A DNA stretch of 64,000 nt from NCBI RefSeq assembly GCF_012913485.1, contig NZ_CP051774.1, positions 2,604,001-2,668,000 of the forward strand, written 5' to 3'. The notes beneath the pieces are model-generated. The model ran no database searches and was not told the origin of the DNA. It worked only from the letters and a program-made list of their open reading frames with translations. This document shows positions 7,863 through 14,868 of this stretch, in pieces. Made by a program: the position numbers and the translations under genes. Source of the stretch: Luteolibacter luteus. Its GTDB lineage: Bacteria > Verrucomicrobiota > Verrucomicrobiia > Verrucomicrobiales > Akkermansiaceae. Numbering within the stretch: the stretch's first letter is position 1; the number at the start of each line of letters is the position of its first letter.

Positions 7863-8308
7863 ATCCTTGGACGGCCCGGCTTCTATGGGCACTCGCCACG
7901 GTGACCTTGGCGGCAACGACGGCGGTCTTCGTGTCCCACTCGATGCAGGGCAAGCGCGCTCCCGCAGCGGGTACATCGGAGGATGACTTCCACCGCTGGA
8001 TGCACGAACAACTGCAGATCACGCCGGCACAGCATGAGGCCCTGGCATCCGCGGAAGAGGCCTATGAAAAAGAACGCGAGCAGCTGCGCGGCGAGCTCAC
8101 CGAAGCTGGCAAGCAACTGGCGGACGCGGTGCGACAAGGAAAAGCGGGATCGCCGGAAATCGAGGCGGCGCTCCAGCGACTGAATGCCGCCCAAGCCAAG
8201 CTACAGCGGGCGACGCTCACCCATTTCTTCGCGATGAAGGATCACCTCGATCCGGGGCAGGCCGAAAAGCTCCTGCAGTGGACCCATGACAGCATTCTCC
8301 CCAAGTAG
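7859..8308 (+). CDS. CnrX-like periplasmic nickel/cobalt sensor
   Basis: A 149-residue protein with an N-terminal membrane anchor (about 8-26) and an all-helical periplasmic domain. Compared with remembered Cupriavidus metallidurans CnrX (148 residues), the five ligands of its Ni/Co site, H42, H46, E63, H119 and M123, align with H45, H49 (in FHRWMH), E66, H122 and M126 (in THFFAM), all at a constant offset of three. The LADAVRQ and SPEIEAA segments also match. In CnrX, metal binding relieves CnrY and frees CnrH. The gene overlaps the CnrY-like gene by 4 bases and the sigma gene by 23 bases, so the three are translationally linked. Confidence 0.85.
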   Translation: MNPWTARLLWALATVTLAATTAVFVSHSMQGKRAPAAGTSEDDFHRWMHEQLQITPAQHEALASAEEAYEKEREQLRGELTEAGKQLADAVRQGKAGSPEIEAALQRLNAAQAKLQRATLTHFFAMKDHLDPGQAEKLLQWTHDSILPK

Positions 8309-8906
8309 CTTCGAGGGGATTCCCCGCGGGGCTTCCCTGCCCCCGGGAGTGACCGCAGACGAGGTGGCGGAGATCGCGATGATCGCGTCCGCGCAAAATG
8401 GATGCCCCGATTCCTTCCGGCAGCTGGTGGAGCGGTACCAGCAGAGGATCTACCATTTCTGCTTTCACTACCTGCGCGATGCCGGGGATGCGCGGGAGGC
8501 ATGTCAGGACGCCTTCATTCGCGCTCATCGGGCACTGCCGAAGTATCGGCCGAAGGCCCGCTTCAGCACTTGGCTGTTCCAGATCGCACTGAATCTGTGC
8601 CGCGACCGTGTGCGGGCATCATCCCCGGGTCGTGCGACCGAGGCGCTGGGCGAGCATGCACTGGAATTCCCCTGCCCTGCCGCGACTCCGGATGAGGCGG
8701 CGATGCGGGATACGGATCTGGCGAAGCTGGATCGCGGGCTGGCGGCCCTAGCGGAAGAGCATCGGAGCGTGCTGGTCCTTTCTTGTCTGGAGGGCCTGAG
8801 CCACAGCGAGTGCGCTGAGATTCTCAAGTGCTCCGAGCGTGCGGTGGAAGGGCGGCTCTACCGAGCGCGGCAACGGCTCGCGGAATGGTGGGAGCGGGAA
8901 GAATGA
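8286..8906 (+). CDS. ECF sigma factor (CnrH-like)
   Basis: A two-domain ECF sigma-70 factor. Region 2 runs from about 43 to 105 (DSFRQLVERYQQRIY, AREACQDAFIRAHRAL, STWLFQIALNLCRD) and region 4 from about 145 to 200 (LVLSCLEGLSHSECAEIL followed by SERAVEGRLYRARQRL). The ATG at 8286 lies inside the CnrX-like gene; a GTG at 8349 would remove a poorly conserved 21-residue leader. By analogy with CnrH it should be held by the CnrY-like protein and released when the CnrX-like sensor binds metal. The TonB receptor 131 bases downstream is the obvious candidate target. Confidence 0.88.
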   Translation: MTAFSPSSFEGIPRGASLPPGVTADEVAEIAMIASAQNGCPDSFRQLVERYQQRIYHFCFHYLRDAGDAREACQDAFIRAHRALPKYRPKARFSTWLFQIALNLCRDRVRASSPGRATEALGEHALEFPCPAATPDEAAMRDTDLAKLDRGLAALAEEHRSVLVLSCLEGLSHSECAEILKCSERAVEGRLYRARQRLAEWWEREE

Positions 8907-9016
8907 AAGGGTGATTCGGTTAGGCTGGAATCGGAGGGAGCCTCCAGAACCCCTTCGGGTTTTCAGAGAGATCTTCGCGAGCGAGGAAGGACCAATAGGG
9001 GCGATCGCGAAGCGTC

Positions 9017-9028
9017 GGTGACGTCACC
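9017..9028. promoter_or_regulatory. Palindrome upstream of the TonB receptor
   Basis: GGTGACGTCACC is a perfect 12-bp palindrome 9 bases before the first possible start (GTG 9038) and 42 bases before the alternative GTG 9071 of the TonB-dependent receptor. Position and symmetry suit an operator or a leader-RNA element. No matching palindrome occurs before the CnrY-like gene. Confidence 0.35.
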
Positions 9029-9037
9029 ATTTTCCGC

Positions 9038-11131
9038 GTGGGATCTTTCCGAGGGTCTCGTTTCACAGGCGTGACCACTTTTTCCACCCCGCCTGCGCAC
9101 TCCCGCCGTGCCGTGATCGCCATGGCGATGATGCCCTTCGCCCTTCACGCCCAAGAAATGCTCGAACCGATCGTGGTGACGGGCAAAGCCGAAAACCTGA
9201 TCGGAGAAGCCGACGCCGCCTCCAAGGGCCAATCCGATCGCGAGGAATTGCTCGAACGCCCCTACCTGCGCCGCGGGGAACTGTTAGAAGTGGTGCCCGG
9301 CATGGTGGTGACGCAGCACGCGGGCGGCGGAAAGGCGAACCAGTACTTCGTCCGCGGGTACAACCTGGATCACGGCACCGACTTCGGGATCTTCGTCGAT
9401 GGCATGCCGGCGAACTACCGGGCGCATGGCCATGGCCAAGGATATGCGGACATGAATTTCCTGATCCCGGAGTTCGTGGAACGTCTGGACTACCAGAAGG
9501 GGCCCTACGATGCCCGAATGGGTGATCTGACGACGGCAGGCTCCGCGGAGTTCTCGCTGGTGAATTCCCTGGAGCGCGGCTTCGCGGGCATCACAATCGG
9601 GGAAGATGACTATTACCGCGGCGTCTTCGGCGATTCGGTGCAGGCGGGATCCGGCACGCTCACCTTCGGTGGTGAGGCGACCTATTACAATGGCCCTTGG
9701 GTGCTCGAAGAAGACGCGCACCGTTTCAACGGGTTGATCCGCTGGCATACCGGTGACGAGGACAACTTCTTCAACATCATGCTGCTCGGCTACCAAGCGG
9801 AGTGGACATCCAGCGACCAAATCCCGGAACGAGCAATCTACTCCGGCGAGATCGACCGCTACGGCTATCTGGACCCGACGAATGGAGGCCAGTCACAGCG
9901 CTATTCGCTTTCCATGAACTGGGGGCGGCTCTGTGACGACGTGATGTGGAAGGGGAACGGCTACGTAGGCTACTACGATCTCGATCTGTATTCGAACTTC
10001 ACCTACTTCCTCGATGACCCGGTGAATGGCGACCAGTTCCGCCAATCCGACCAGCGCATCTTCTTCGGAGGCGACGTGTCCGCGACGCTTCAGGGACGCA
10101 GCATTTTCGGAGCGCCGACCGACTACATCATCGGCTTCCAGACGAGGAACGACGCGATCTGGGATCTCGAATTGGCCCGCACCCGCGCCCGCGCCGACGT
10201 GAACAAGATCCGCGAGGATGATGTCTTCACGGGCAACTACTCGGTTTATGCGGCCGCAGAAACGAAGTGGAACGAGTGGTTCCGCACCCAAGCCGGCGTG
10301 CGGGCAGATCTCTTCTACTTCGATGTGGAGAGCGACAATCCGGCAAACAGCGGAGATGAGTTCGATGGCATCGCGGTGCCGAAGCTGAATCTGATCTTCG
10401 GGCCATGGGCGGATACCGAGTACTACCTCAACCTGGGCGGCGGTTTCCATTCGAACGACGCGCGTGGCATCTTCACGCGCATCGATCCCAATGACGGCGT
10501 CACACCGGTGCTACCGGTGGATCCTCTGGTGCGCACCTGGGGCAGTGAAATCGGCGTGCGCCACCAGTGGGGTGCGAACCTGACGACCACGGCGGCGCTC
10601 TGGTACATCTATAGCGAGTCCGAGCTGCTCTACGTAGGGGATGCGGGAAATGTGGAAGCGGGGCCTTCGACGGACCGCTACGGGGTGGAATTCGCGGCGT
10701 ACTGGAGGCCAAACGAGTGGTTCAGCTTTGACAGCGAGATCGCCCTCTCCGAGGGACGTTACACCGATACTTCGGGGGGTGCCTTTGTGGAGAATCAAGT
10801 GCCTTTCATCATTTCCAGCGGGCTCACGCTGGGCGGGAAGACGGGACTCTACGGGACGCTACGTGCCCGCTATTTCTCGGAGCGCCCGCTTACTGCGGAC
10901 AAGAGAGTCGAATCCGAGGATTCGCTGCAGTTCAACGCGCGGGTGGGATACCGCTTGGAGAACTGGGACTTCGCGGTGGATGTGCTGAACCTCTTCGATC
11001 GCGAGGACAACGACATCGAATACTACTATACTTCCCGTATGCCCGGAGAACCTGCTGCAGGAATCGATGACGTGCACCTGCATCCTGCCGAGCCGCGGAC
11101 GATCCGGGCGTCAGTGACGTATTACTGGTGA
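9038..11131 (+). CDS. TonB-dependent outer-membrane receptor
   Basis: A 697-residue outer-membrane transporter. The signal peptide ends at about ...MMPFALHAQ, followed by the TonB-box-like EPIVVTG. The plug domain has the characteristic order RRGELLEVVPGMVVTQHAGG, NQYFVRGYNLDHGTDFGIFVDG and KGPYDARMGDLTTAGS. A 22-strand-type barrel rich in aromatic ends fills the rest, closing with VTYYW. The GTG at 9038 is the longest start; GTG 9071 gives a more compact signal peptide and is also plausible. It follows the CnrYXH-like module on the same strand and is likely regulated by it. The substrate is not known from sequence; Ni or Co, free or chelated, is an inference from context only. Confidence 0.9.
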   Translation: MGSFRGSRFTGVTTFSTPPAHSRRAVIAMAMMPFALHAQEMLEPIVVTGKAENLIGEADAASKGQSDREELLERPYLRRGELLEVVPGMVVTQHAGGGKANQYFVRGYNLDHGTDFGIFVDGMPANYRAHGHGQGYADMNFLIPEFVERLDYQKGPYDARMGDLTTAGSAEFSLVNSLERGFAGITIGEDDYYRGVFGDSVQAGSGTLTFGGEATYYNGPWVLEEDAHRFNGLIRWHTGDEDNFFNIMLLGYQAEWTSSDQIPERAIYSGEIDRYGYLDPTNGGQSQRYSLSMNWGRLCDDVMWKGNGYVGYYDLDLYSNFTYFLDDPVNGDQFRQSDQRIFFGGDVSATLQGRSIFGAPTDYIIGFQTRNDAIWDLELARTRARADVNKIREDDVFTGNYSVYAAAETKWNEWFRTQAGVRADLFYFDVESDNPANSGDEFDGIAVPKLNLIFGPWADTEYYLNLGGGFHSNDARGIFTRIDPNDGVTPVLPVDPLVRTWGSEIGVRHQWGANLTTTAALWYIYSESELLYVGDAGNVEAGPSTDRYGVEFAAYWRPNEWFSFDSEIALSEGRYTDTSGGAFVENQVPFIISSGLTLGGKTGLYGTLRARYFSERPLTADKRVESEDSLQFNARVGYRLENWDFAVDVLNLFDREDNDIEYYYTSRMPGEPAAGIDDVHLHPAEPRTIRASVTYYW

Positions 11132-11156
11132 AGGCCGGTCCGCCCCACTTCCTCGC

Positions 11157-11747
11157 TTACGGCTTCTCCGACTCCTGCTGCTGCTTCGGCGGAAGCGCGA
11201 GTTCGGAGAGGCCCATCAGGAAGCCATCGGCGGGATCGGCCTTGCCGCGGACAGGCGAGGCACCGGTCTTATTGCCAGCCAAGCTGGAGAAAGGCGGGGC
11301 GATGCCATCGCGGCGCATCTTGCGAAGCGTGACTTCCACGACCTGCGCCAAGGTATAGCGATCCAGAATGCCAGCGATGGCATTCCGGACATCGATCATG
11401 AGCATGCGCAGGCCGCAGTGATCTTCATCCGGGCAGGTGCAGCGTTGGTAGGCGAACTCGCTGGCGCAGGCGATGGGGGCCAGACGGCCGTCCATCAGGC
11501 GAACGAGATCACCGATGCGGATTTTCTCCGGAGGCGTGGCCAAGGCGTATCCGCCCAATTTCCCGCGCTTGGTTTCCACGATCCCGGCCTCCCGCAATTC
11601 CTGGAGGATGCGCTCGATGAATTTCAGGGGCAGACGGTTCGCATCCGCGAGTTCCACACCGGAAACCACGGGGAGGCCCATTTCCGCGGCGATCCCGAGG
11701 TGGATGGTGGCACGGAGGGCGTACTCGGCTTTCTTGGAAAGGTGCAT
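11157..11747 (-). CDS. Rrf2/IscR-family transcriptional regulator
   Basis: An Rrf2 protein with the family start MHLSKKAEYALRA, a winged helix (residues 1-70, GKLGGYAL in the wing) and an iron-sulfur-type cysteine cluster C94, C103, C105 and C111 (CASEFAYQRCTCPDEDHC). This suggests an Fe-S or redox sensor as in IscR, NsrR or RsrR. A ~60-residue C-terminal extension rich in P, K and Q is longer than usual. It is convergent with the TonB receptor (25 bases between stops). The short palindrome at 11756-11766 just upstream may be its own operator. Confidence 0.88.
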   Translation of the reverse strand: MHLSKKAEYALRATIHLGIAAEMGLPVVSGVELADANRLPLKFIERILQELREAGIVETKRGKLGGYALATPPEKIRIGDLVRLMDGRLAPIACASEFAYQRCTCPDEDHCGLRMLMIDVRNAIAGILDRYTLAQVVEVTLRKMRRDGIAPPFSSLAGNKTGASPVRGKADPADGFLMGLSELALPPKQQQESEKP

Positions 11748-11755
11748 CTGCGAAT

Positions 11756-11766
11756 GTGGACTCCAC
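11756..11766. promoter_or_regulatory. Short palindrome before the Rrf2 gene
   Basis: GTGGACTCCAC, two perfect 5-base arms around a central C, begins 8 bases before the Rrf2 start codon at 11747. It is a candidate autoregulatory operator. At this length a chance palindrome is quite possible. Confidence 0.25.
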
Positions 11767-11852
11767 CGCAGGGATTTAGAGTAGGAGGGTCAAGTGGGAT
11801 TTTCCCCAAAGACCAAGTCCTCCCGGCAGCGGCACCCCTTGCAGACGCCCAT

Positions 11853-12542
11853 TTACCCCTCGAAAGAGGAGGTCTCGGAGACGGACGAAGCACTGAAAAG
11901 CACGCTCTTCCGTGAGGCAAAGCGCCGGCGCCATTCGCTCGGGCTCATGCCGGTGGCTGCCACGAAGCAGCGGTTGAATTGGGACAAGGAGAGGCCGCCC
12001 ATGGTCGATGCGATCTCGGAAACGCGACGGCTGGTGGTTTCAAGGACATGGCAGGCGTGCTGCATCCGCTCATCCCTGAGGACACGCTTGAAGCTGGAGC
12101 CGGTGATCTTCTCGAATTGCTCGCCGAGATATCCGGCGGAGAGATCCACACAGCTGGCCACCTCTGCGAGGCTCATGGCACGGGTGGGATGGGTGATGAC
12201 GAGGGACCACGCGGTTTTCACGGCCTGAGGCCACTCGCGGAGCGGACGACCACCTGCGAGATTACCCTTCATGGCATCAAGCATGCGAGTAAGGACAGGC
12301 TCGCGCCACGCGGGTTTTCCCACTCCCTGCGGCCGCTCGACATGGACCAGCCATGTTTCGCCGTCGTGTGGCAAAGAAACCTGCCAAGCTGCGGCGGCAT
12401 GGGCGTCATCAGGAGCCGCATCTCCGCGGTAACAAGTCACCGAGCCGCTCGTGGTGAGCCGCGATAGGGCGGCGACATACGAGGCAAGCGAGGGCCAAGC
12501 CTGGATCTCTTCTTCGGACAGGGGGTGTTGGACAGGGGACAT
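11853..12542 (-). CDS. AraC-family transcriptional regulator
   Basis: A 229-residue protein whose C-terminal half is a double helix-turn-helix of AraC type: MSLAEVASCVDLSAGYLGEQF (first HTH, about 122-143) and RRVSEIASTMGGLSLSQFNRCFVAATGMSPSEWRRR (second HTH plus the conserved GMSPSEWRRR end). The N-terminal ~100 residues are a small sensor domain I cannot assign. It is divergent from the winged-helix gene at 12675 across a 132-base AT-richer intergenic region. Confidence 0.88.
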   Translation of the reverse strand: MSPVQHPLSEEEIQAWPSLASYVAALSRLTTSGSVTCYRGDAAPDDAHAAAAWQVSLPHDGETWLVHVERPQGVGKPAWREPVLTRMLDAMKGNLAGGRPLREWPQAVKTAWSLVITHPTRAMSLAEVASCVDLSAGYLGEQFEKITGSSFKRVLRDERMQHACHVLETTSRRVSEIASTMGGLSLSQFNRCFVAATGMSPSEWRRRFASRKSVLFSASSVSETSSFEG

Positions 12543-12559
12543 TGATATCGGTAGGTTTT

Positions 12560-12581
12560 CACCGGTATTTTTCTTCCGGTG
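12560..12581. promoter_or_regulatory. Inverted repeat in the AraC/winged-helix divergent promoter region
   Basis: CACCGG (12560-12565) and CCGGTG (12576-12581) form a 6-bp dyad with a 10-base T-rich centre, flanked by a looser GGTA/TACC pair. It lies 17 bases upstream of the AraC start, between two divergent regulator genes, where an operator would be expected. Confidence 0.3.
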
Positions 12582-12674
12582 TTTACCAACAAAGGACTCC
12601 CAATCCGCAAAAAAGCAAAAATTTATTTCCGGTTTTTTTCTTCCGCTCTCCGGGTTTCAGGGCCAAGATAAAGC

Positions 12675-13004
12675 ATGAGCACGACGCCAAAGCCTTGGGC
12701 GCTCTTCAGCCGCCACGGACACGCTCTCCTCCATCTCGCCAAGAATCCGCGGCTCCGCCTCATTGATCTGGCCCGGGACATGAACATGACGGAACGCTCG
12801 GTCCGCCTGCTGATTGGCTCGCTGGGCCGGACGGAGTTCCTGCGGGTGGTGAAGACCGGCCGTAACAATTCCTACCAGCTGGATCTGGAGCGCCCGCTGA
12901 TGCTTCCTTTTGAAAAAGAAATCCCCCTCCACAAGTTGATCAATCTAGCGCTGAACATGCCGGAACTTCTGGAAGGGGAGAGTCCCGAGAAGGCGGCGAA
13001 GTAG
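12675..13004 (+). CDS. Small winged-helix transcriptional regulator
   Basis: A 109-residue protein with a MarR/ArsR-like winged helix: FSRHGHALLHLAKNP, RLIDLARDMNMTERSVRLLI (HTH) and VVKTGRNNSYQLD (wing), followed by a C-terminal helix. No effector domain or metal-binding cysteines are visible. Its upstream region is AT-rich with several T-tracts. It is transcribed away from the AraC gene and stands alone. Confidence 0.8.
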   Translation: MSTTPKPWALFSRHGHALLHLAKNPRLRLIDLARDMNMTERSVRLLIGSLGRTEFLRVVKTGRNNSYQLDLERPLMLPFEKEIPLHKLINLALNMPELLEGESPEKAAK

Positions 13005-13193
13005 GCTTTTTTAGCCGCGATCCGGGCCGCGCTAAAAATTTAACCGGCGGGGAATGGTGCGGAATGCAACCGGATCGTGCGGGGTGGAACTTCAAAGGCG
13101 GCCGGAGTGCTTTTCGCCGCGGGATTCCCTTTTGATTTTCAGGGAGCTGGGTTGTCCGCTCGTCGTTGGCATCGGGCGAGCGAAGAAAACAGG

Positions 13194-13667
13194 ATGGCAA
13201 CGACATCCCCAACTTCCGATGCGGCTCAACTCCAAGAGGTTCTCACCCGCTATGTGGATTCCCGCGACGGCTACCTGCAAGCGTCCAAGCTGGTCCCGCA
13301 AGAGGCGCTCGCCCGAAATTTTGCTTCGATTGCGGAGCGGCGGGACCTGATCGCCGCGAAGATGGCGAATCTAATCGAAGATCAAGGATTTCGCCCCGAC
13401 GAGGACGGCAGCCCGGAGGCCAGCGTGCACCGTTGGTGGCTGCGCGTTCGGGACAAAATGACGGATCAGGAGGCGGATGCCATTCTGGCTGAGTGCGTCC
13501 GCGGTGAGACCGAGCTGGTGCGGACGCTGAATGCGGCGCTGGATAAACCGGAACTCCTGCCCGAGCACCGGCAGCTGATCGAGGACATGATTGCGGAGGT
13601 GACTTTGGCCGTCCGGGCCTTCGATTCTGCTATCGGAGACCTTGAGCCTGAGCGCCCGTCCGCTTGA
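13194..13667 (+). CDS. DUF2383 (PA2169-type) four-helix-bundle protein
   Basis: From the ATG at 13194 the 157-residue protein shows the DUF2383 pattern: an N-terminal helix pair (LQEVLTRYVDSRDGYLQASK, then a RDLIAAKMANLIEDQG helix), SVHRWWLRVRDKM, the conserved ILAECVRGETELVRTLNAAL and a last helix with LIEDMIAEVTLAV. These ferritin-like bundles are stress-associated and of unknown chemistry. An in-frame upstream extension to 13077 has no similarity and is left out. It is followed by the L31 gene 70 bases downstream. Confidence 0.82.
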   Translation: MATTSPTSDAAQLQEVLTRYVDSRDGYLQASKLVPQEALARNFASIAERRDLIAAKMANLIEDQGFRPDEDGSPEASVHRWWLRVRDKMTDQEADAILAECVRGETELVRTLNAALDKPELLPEHRQLIEDMIAEVTLAVRAFDSAIGDLEPERPSA

Positions 13668-13737
13668 CACGGGCCCCGCGCTATGCATCCTCCCGCTCCC
13701 CGCCGCGTCGGTAACGTGACCGGGGCCCTCTAACGTC

Positions 13738-14004
13738 ATGAAAAAGGATCTTCATCCCAAGTACAACCCGGTCGTGTTCGTGGACATGACCACGGGTGCC
13801 CGTTTCGTCAGCCGCTCCACCAAGACCTCCGACAAGAAGGAAGTCATCGACGGCGTGGAACACTACATCATCTCGATCGGCATCACCTCCGACTCGCACC
13901 CGTTCTTCACGGGCAAGTCCACCTTCGTCGACACCGAAGGCCGTATCGACAAATTCCAGAAGCGTTTCGGTGCCGTGCGTCGCGCTGCCAAGCCGAAGCT
14001 CTGA
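13738..14004 (+). CDS. rpmE2: 50S ribosomal protein L31, type B
   Basis: The 88-residue protein begins MKKDLHPKYNPVVFVDMTTG, contains SDSHPFFTGKSTFVDTEGR and ends FQKRFGA-RRA-KPK, the diagnostic layout of L31. It lacks the CxxC zinc motif of type A L31 and carries the insertion typical of type B (zinc-independent, RpmE2). An intrinsic terminator follows 33 bases after the stop. Chromosomal translation gene, high confidence. Confidence 0.96.
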   Translation: MKKDLHPKYNPVVFVDMTTGARFVSRSTKTSDKKEVIDGVEHYIISIGITSDSHPFFTGKSTFVDTEGRIDKFQKRFGAVRRAAKPKL

Positions 14005-14037
14005 TCGCGATCCTTTTTCGCGCATCGTTTTCCCAAG

Positions 14038-14068
14038 ACGCCCGTCCGCTGCTGCGGCCGGGCGTTTT
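14038..14068 (+). terminator. Intrinsic terminator of the L31 gene
   Basis: ACGCCCG (14038-14044) pairs with CGGGCGT (14059-14065), followed by a short T-tract. The loop itself can form an inner CCGC/GCGG stem. It lies just downstream of the L31 stop codon. Confidence 0.75.
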
Positions 14069-14142
14069 GCTTTCTTGTCACATGATCGCGGGATGAGCGG
14101 AGATTGACCCTAGCAGGAGGTTTCCATAACAATGGACTCAAC

Positions 14143-14853
14143 ATGAAGTTCCTCCCGATCTGTCTTTCGATGGTTCTGCCCTGCCTTGCCGCAGTCGAGC
14201 CGCCGACGCTTCCCTTGGAAGTGGGCATGCTGAAATTGCGCGATGGCACCGTCTATGAAGGCACCAAGGTGACGGGGCATGATGCCGTGGGCGTGAAGTT
14301 GATGCACTCCGGCGGCACGGCACGCGTGCCCTATGCGAAGCTGCCGAAGGATCTGGCAGACAAGTTCCCGCGCGATGTGGCGGGAGCGAAGGAGCAACTC
14401 GAGAAGGAGGCCAAGGCGGAAGCGGCACACGGCCGCACGGTGGACAAGGCACTCGCCAAAGAAGCGCAAGAAGAGAAGGTGGACATCGGCACCGAGGAAT
14501 CCCCGCTGGAAAAAATGCCGGACGGCAAGGGTGATGTCTCGGCGAAGATCTTTGCCTTGGAATCCTATGTGCGGCGCCTGGAGTCAGGCATTTCCCAAGC
14601 ACAAACCGCGGCCGCGGATGCACGTTCGCGCGCCTCAAGCTATCGCTCACAGGCAAACGCCTCGGTCACGCGACGCGACGCTTCTGGAAATCTTTACACG
14701 GTGGATAGCTACAACACCTCCAAGTATCGCAAGGCTGAGTTCCACGAGCGCCGCGCTATCAAGCAGGAGGCGAAGATCAAGGAGGCGGAAGACCTCATCC
14801 AGATCGCGAACTCCAAGATCAGCGTGCTGAAGAAGGAACACGGGGGCTCCTGA
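14143..14853 (+). CDS. Secreted protein with SH3-like N-domain and C-terminal coiled coil
   Basis: The family is not recognised by name. The ATG at 14143 gives a signal peptide (MKFLPICLSMVLPCLAAVEPP). Residues ~28-75 (LKLRDGTVYEGTKVTGHDAVGVKL...GGTARVPYAKLP) resemble the small SH3-like domain common in secreted Verrucomicrobia and Planctomycetes proteins. The rest is charged and helical, with a predicted coiled coil from about 90 to 236 rich in A, K, E and Q. A perfect AGGAGG at 14115-14120 is too far from this ATG; it instead serves an ATG at 14132 that opens a four-codon frame whose stop overlaps this start (ATGA), suggesting coupled initiation. Confidence 0.7.
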   Translation: MKFLPICLSMVLPCLAAVEPPTLPLEVGMLKLRDGTVYEGTKVTGHDAVGVKLMHSGGTARVPYAKLPKDLADKFPRDVAGAKEQLEKEAKAEAAHGRTVDKALAKEAQEEKVDIGTEESPLEKMPDGKGDVSAKIFALESYVRRLESGISQAQTAAADARSRASSYRSQANASVTRRDASGNLYTVDSYNTSKYRKAEFHERRAIKQEAKIKEAEDLIQIANSKISVLKKEHGGS

Positions 14854-14868
14854 GCACGGTTTCCTTTT

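Noticed and set aside
13009-13040. Hairpin with TTTTTAGC/GCTAAAAA ends after the winged-helix gene
   Set aside because: The T-tract lies on the 5' side and the A-tract on the 3' side in both directions, so it cannot work as an ordinary intrinsic terminator; likely chance symmetry.
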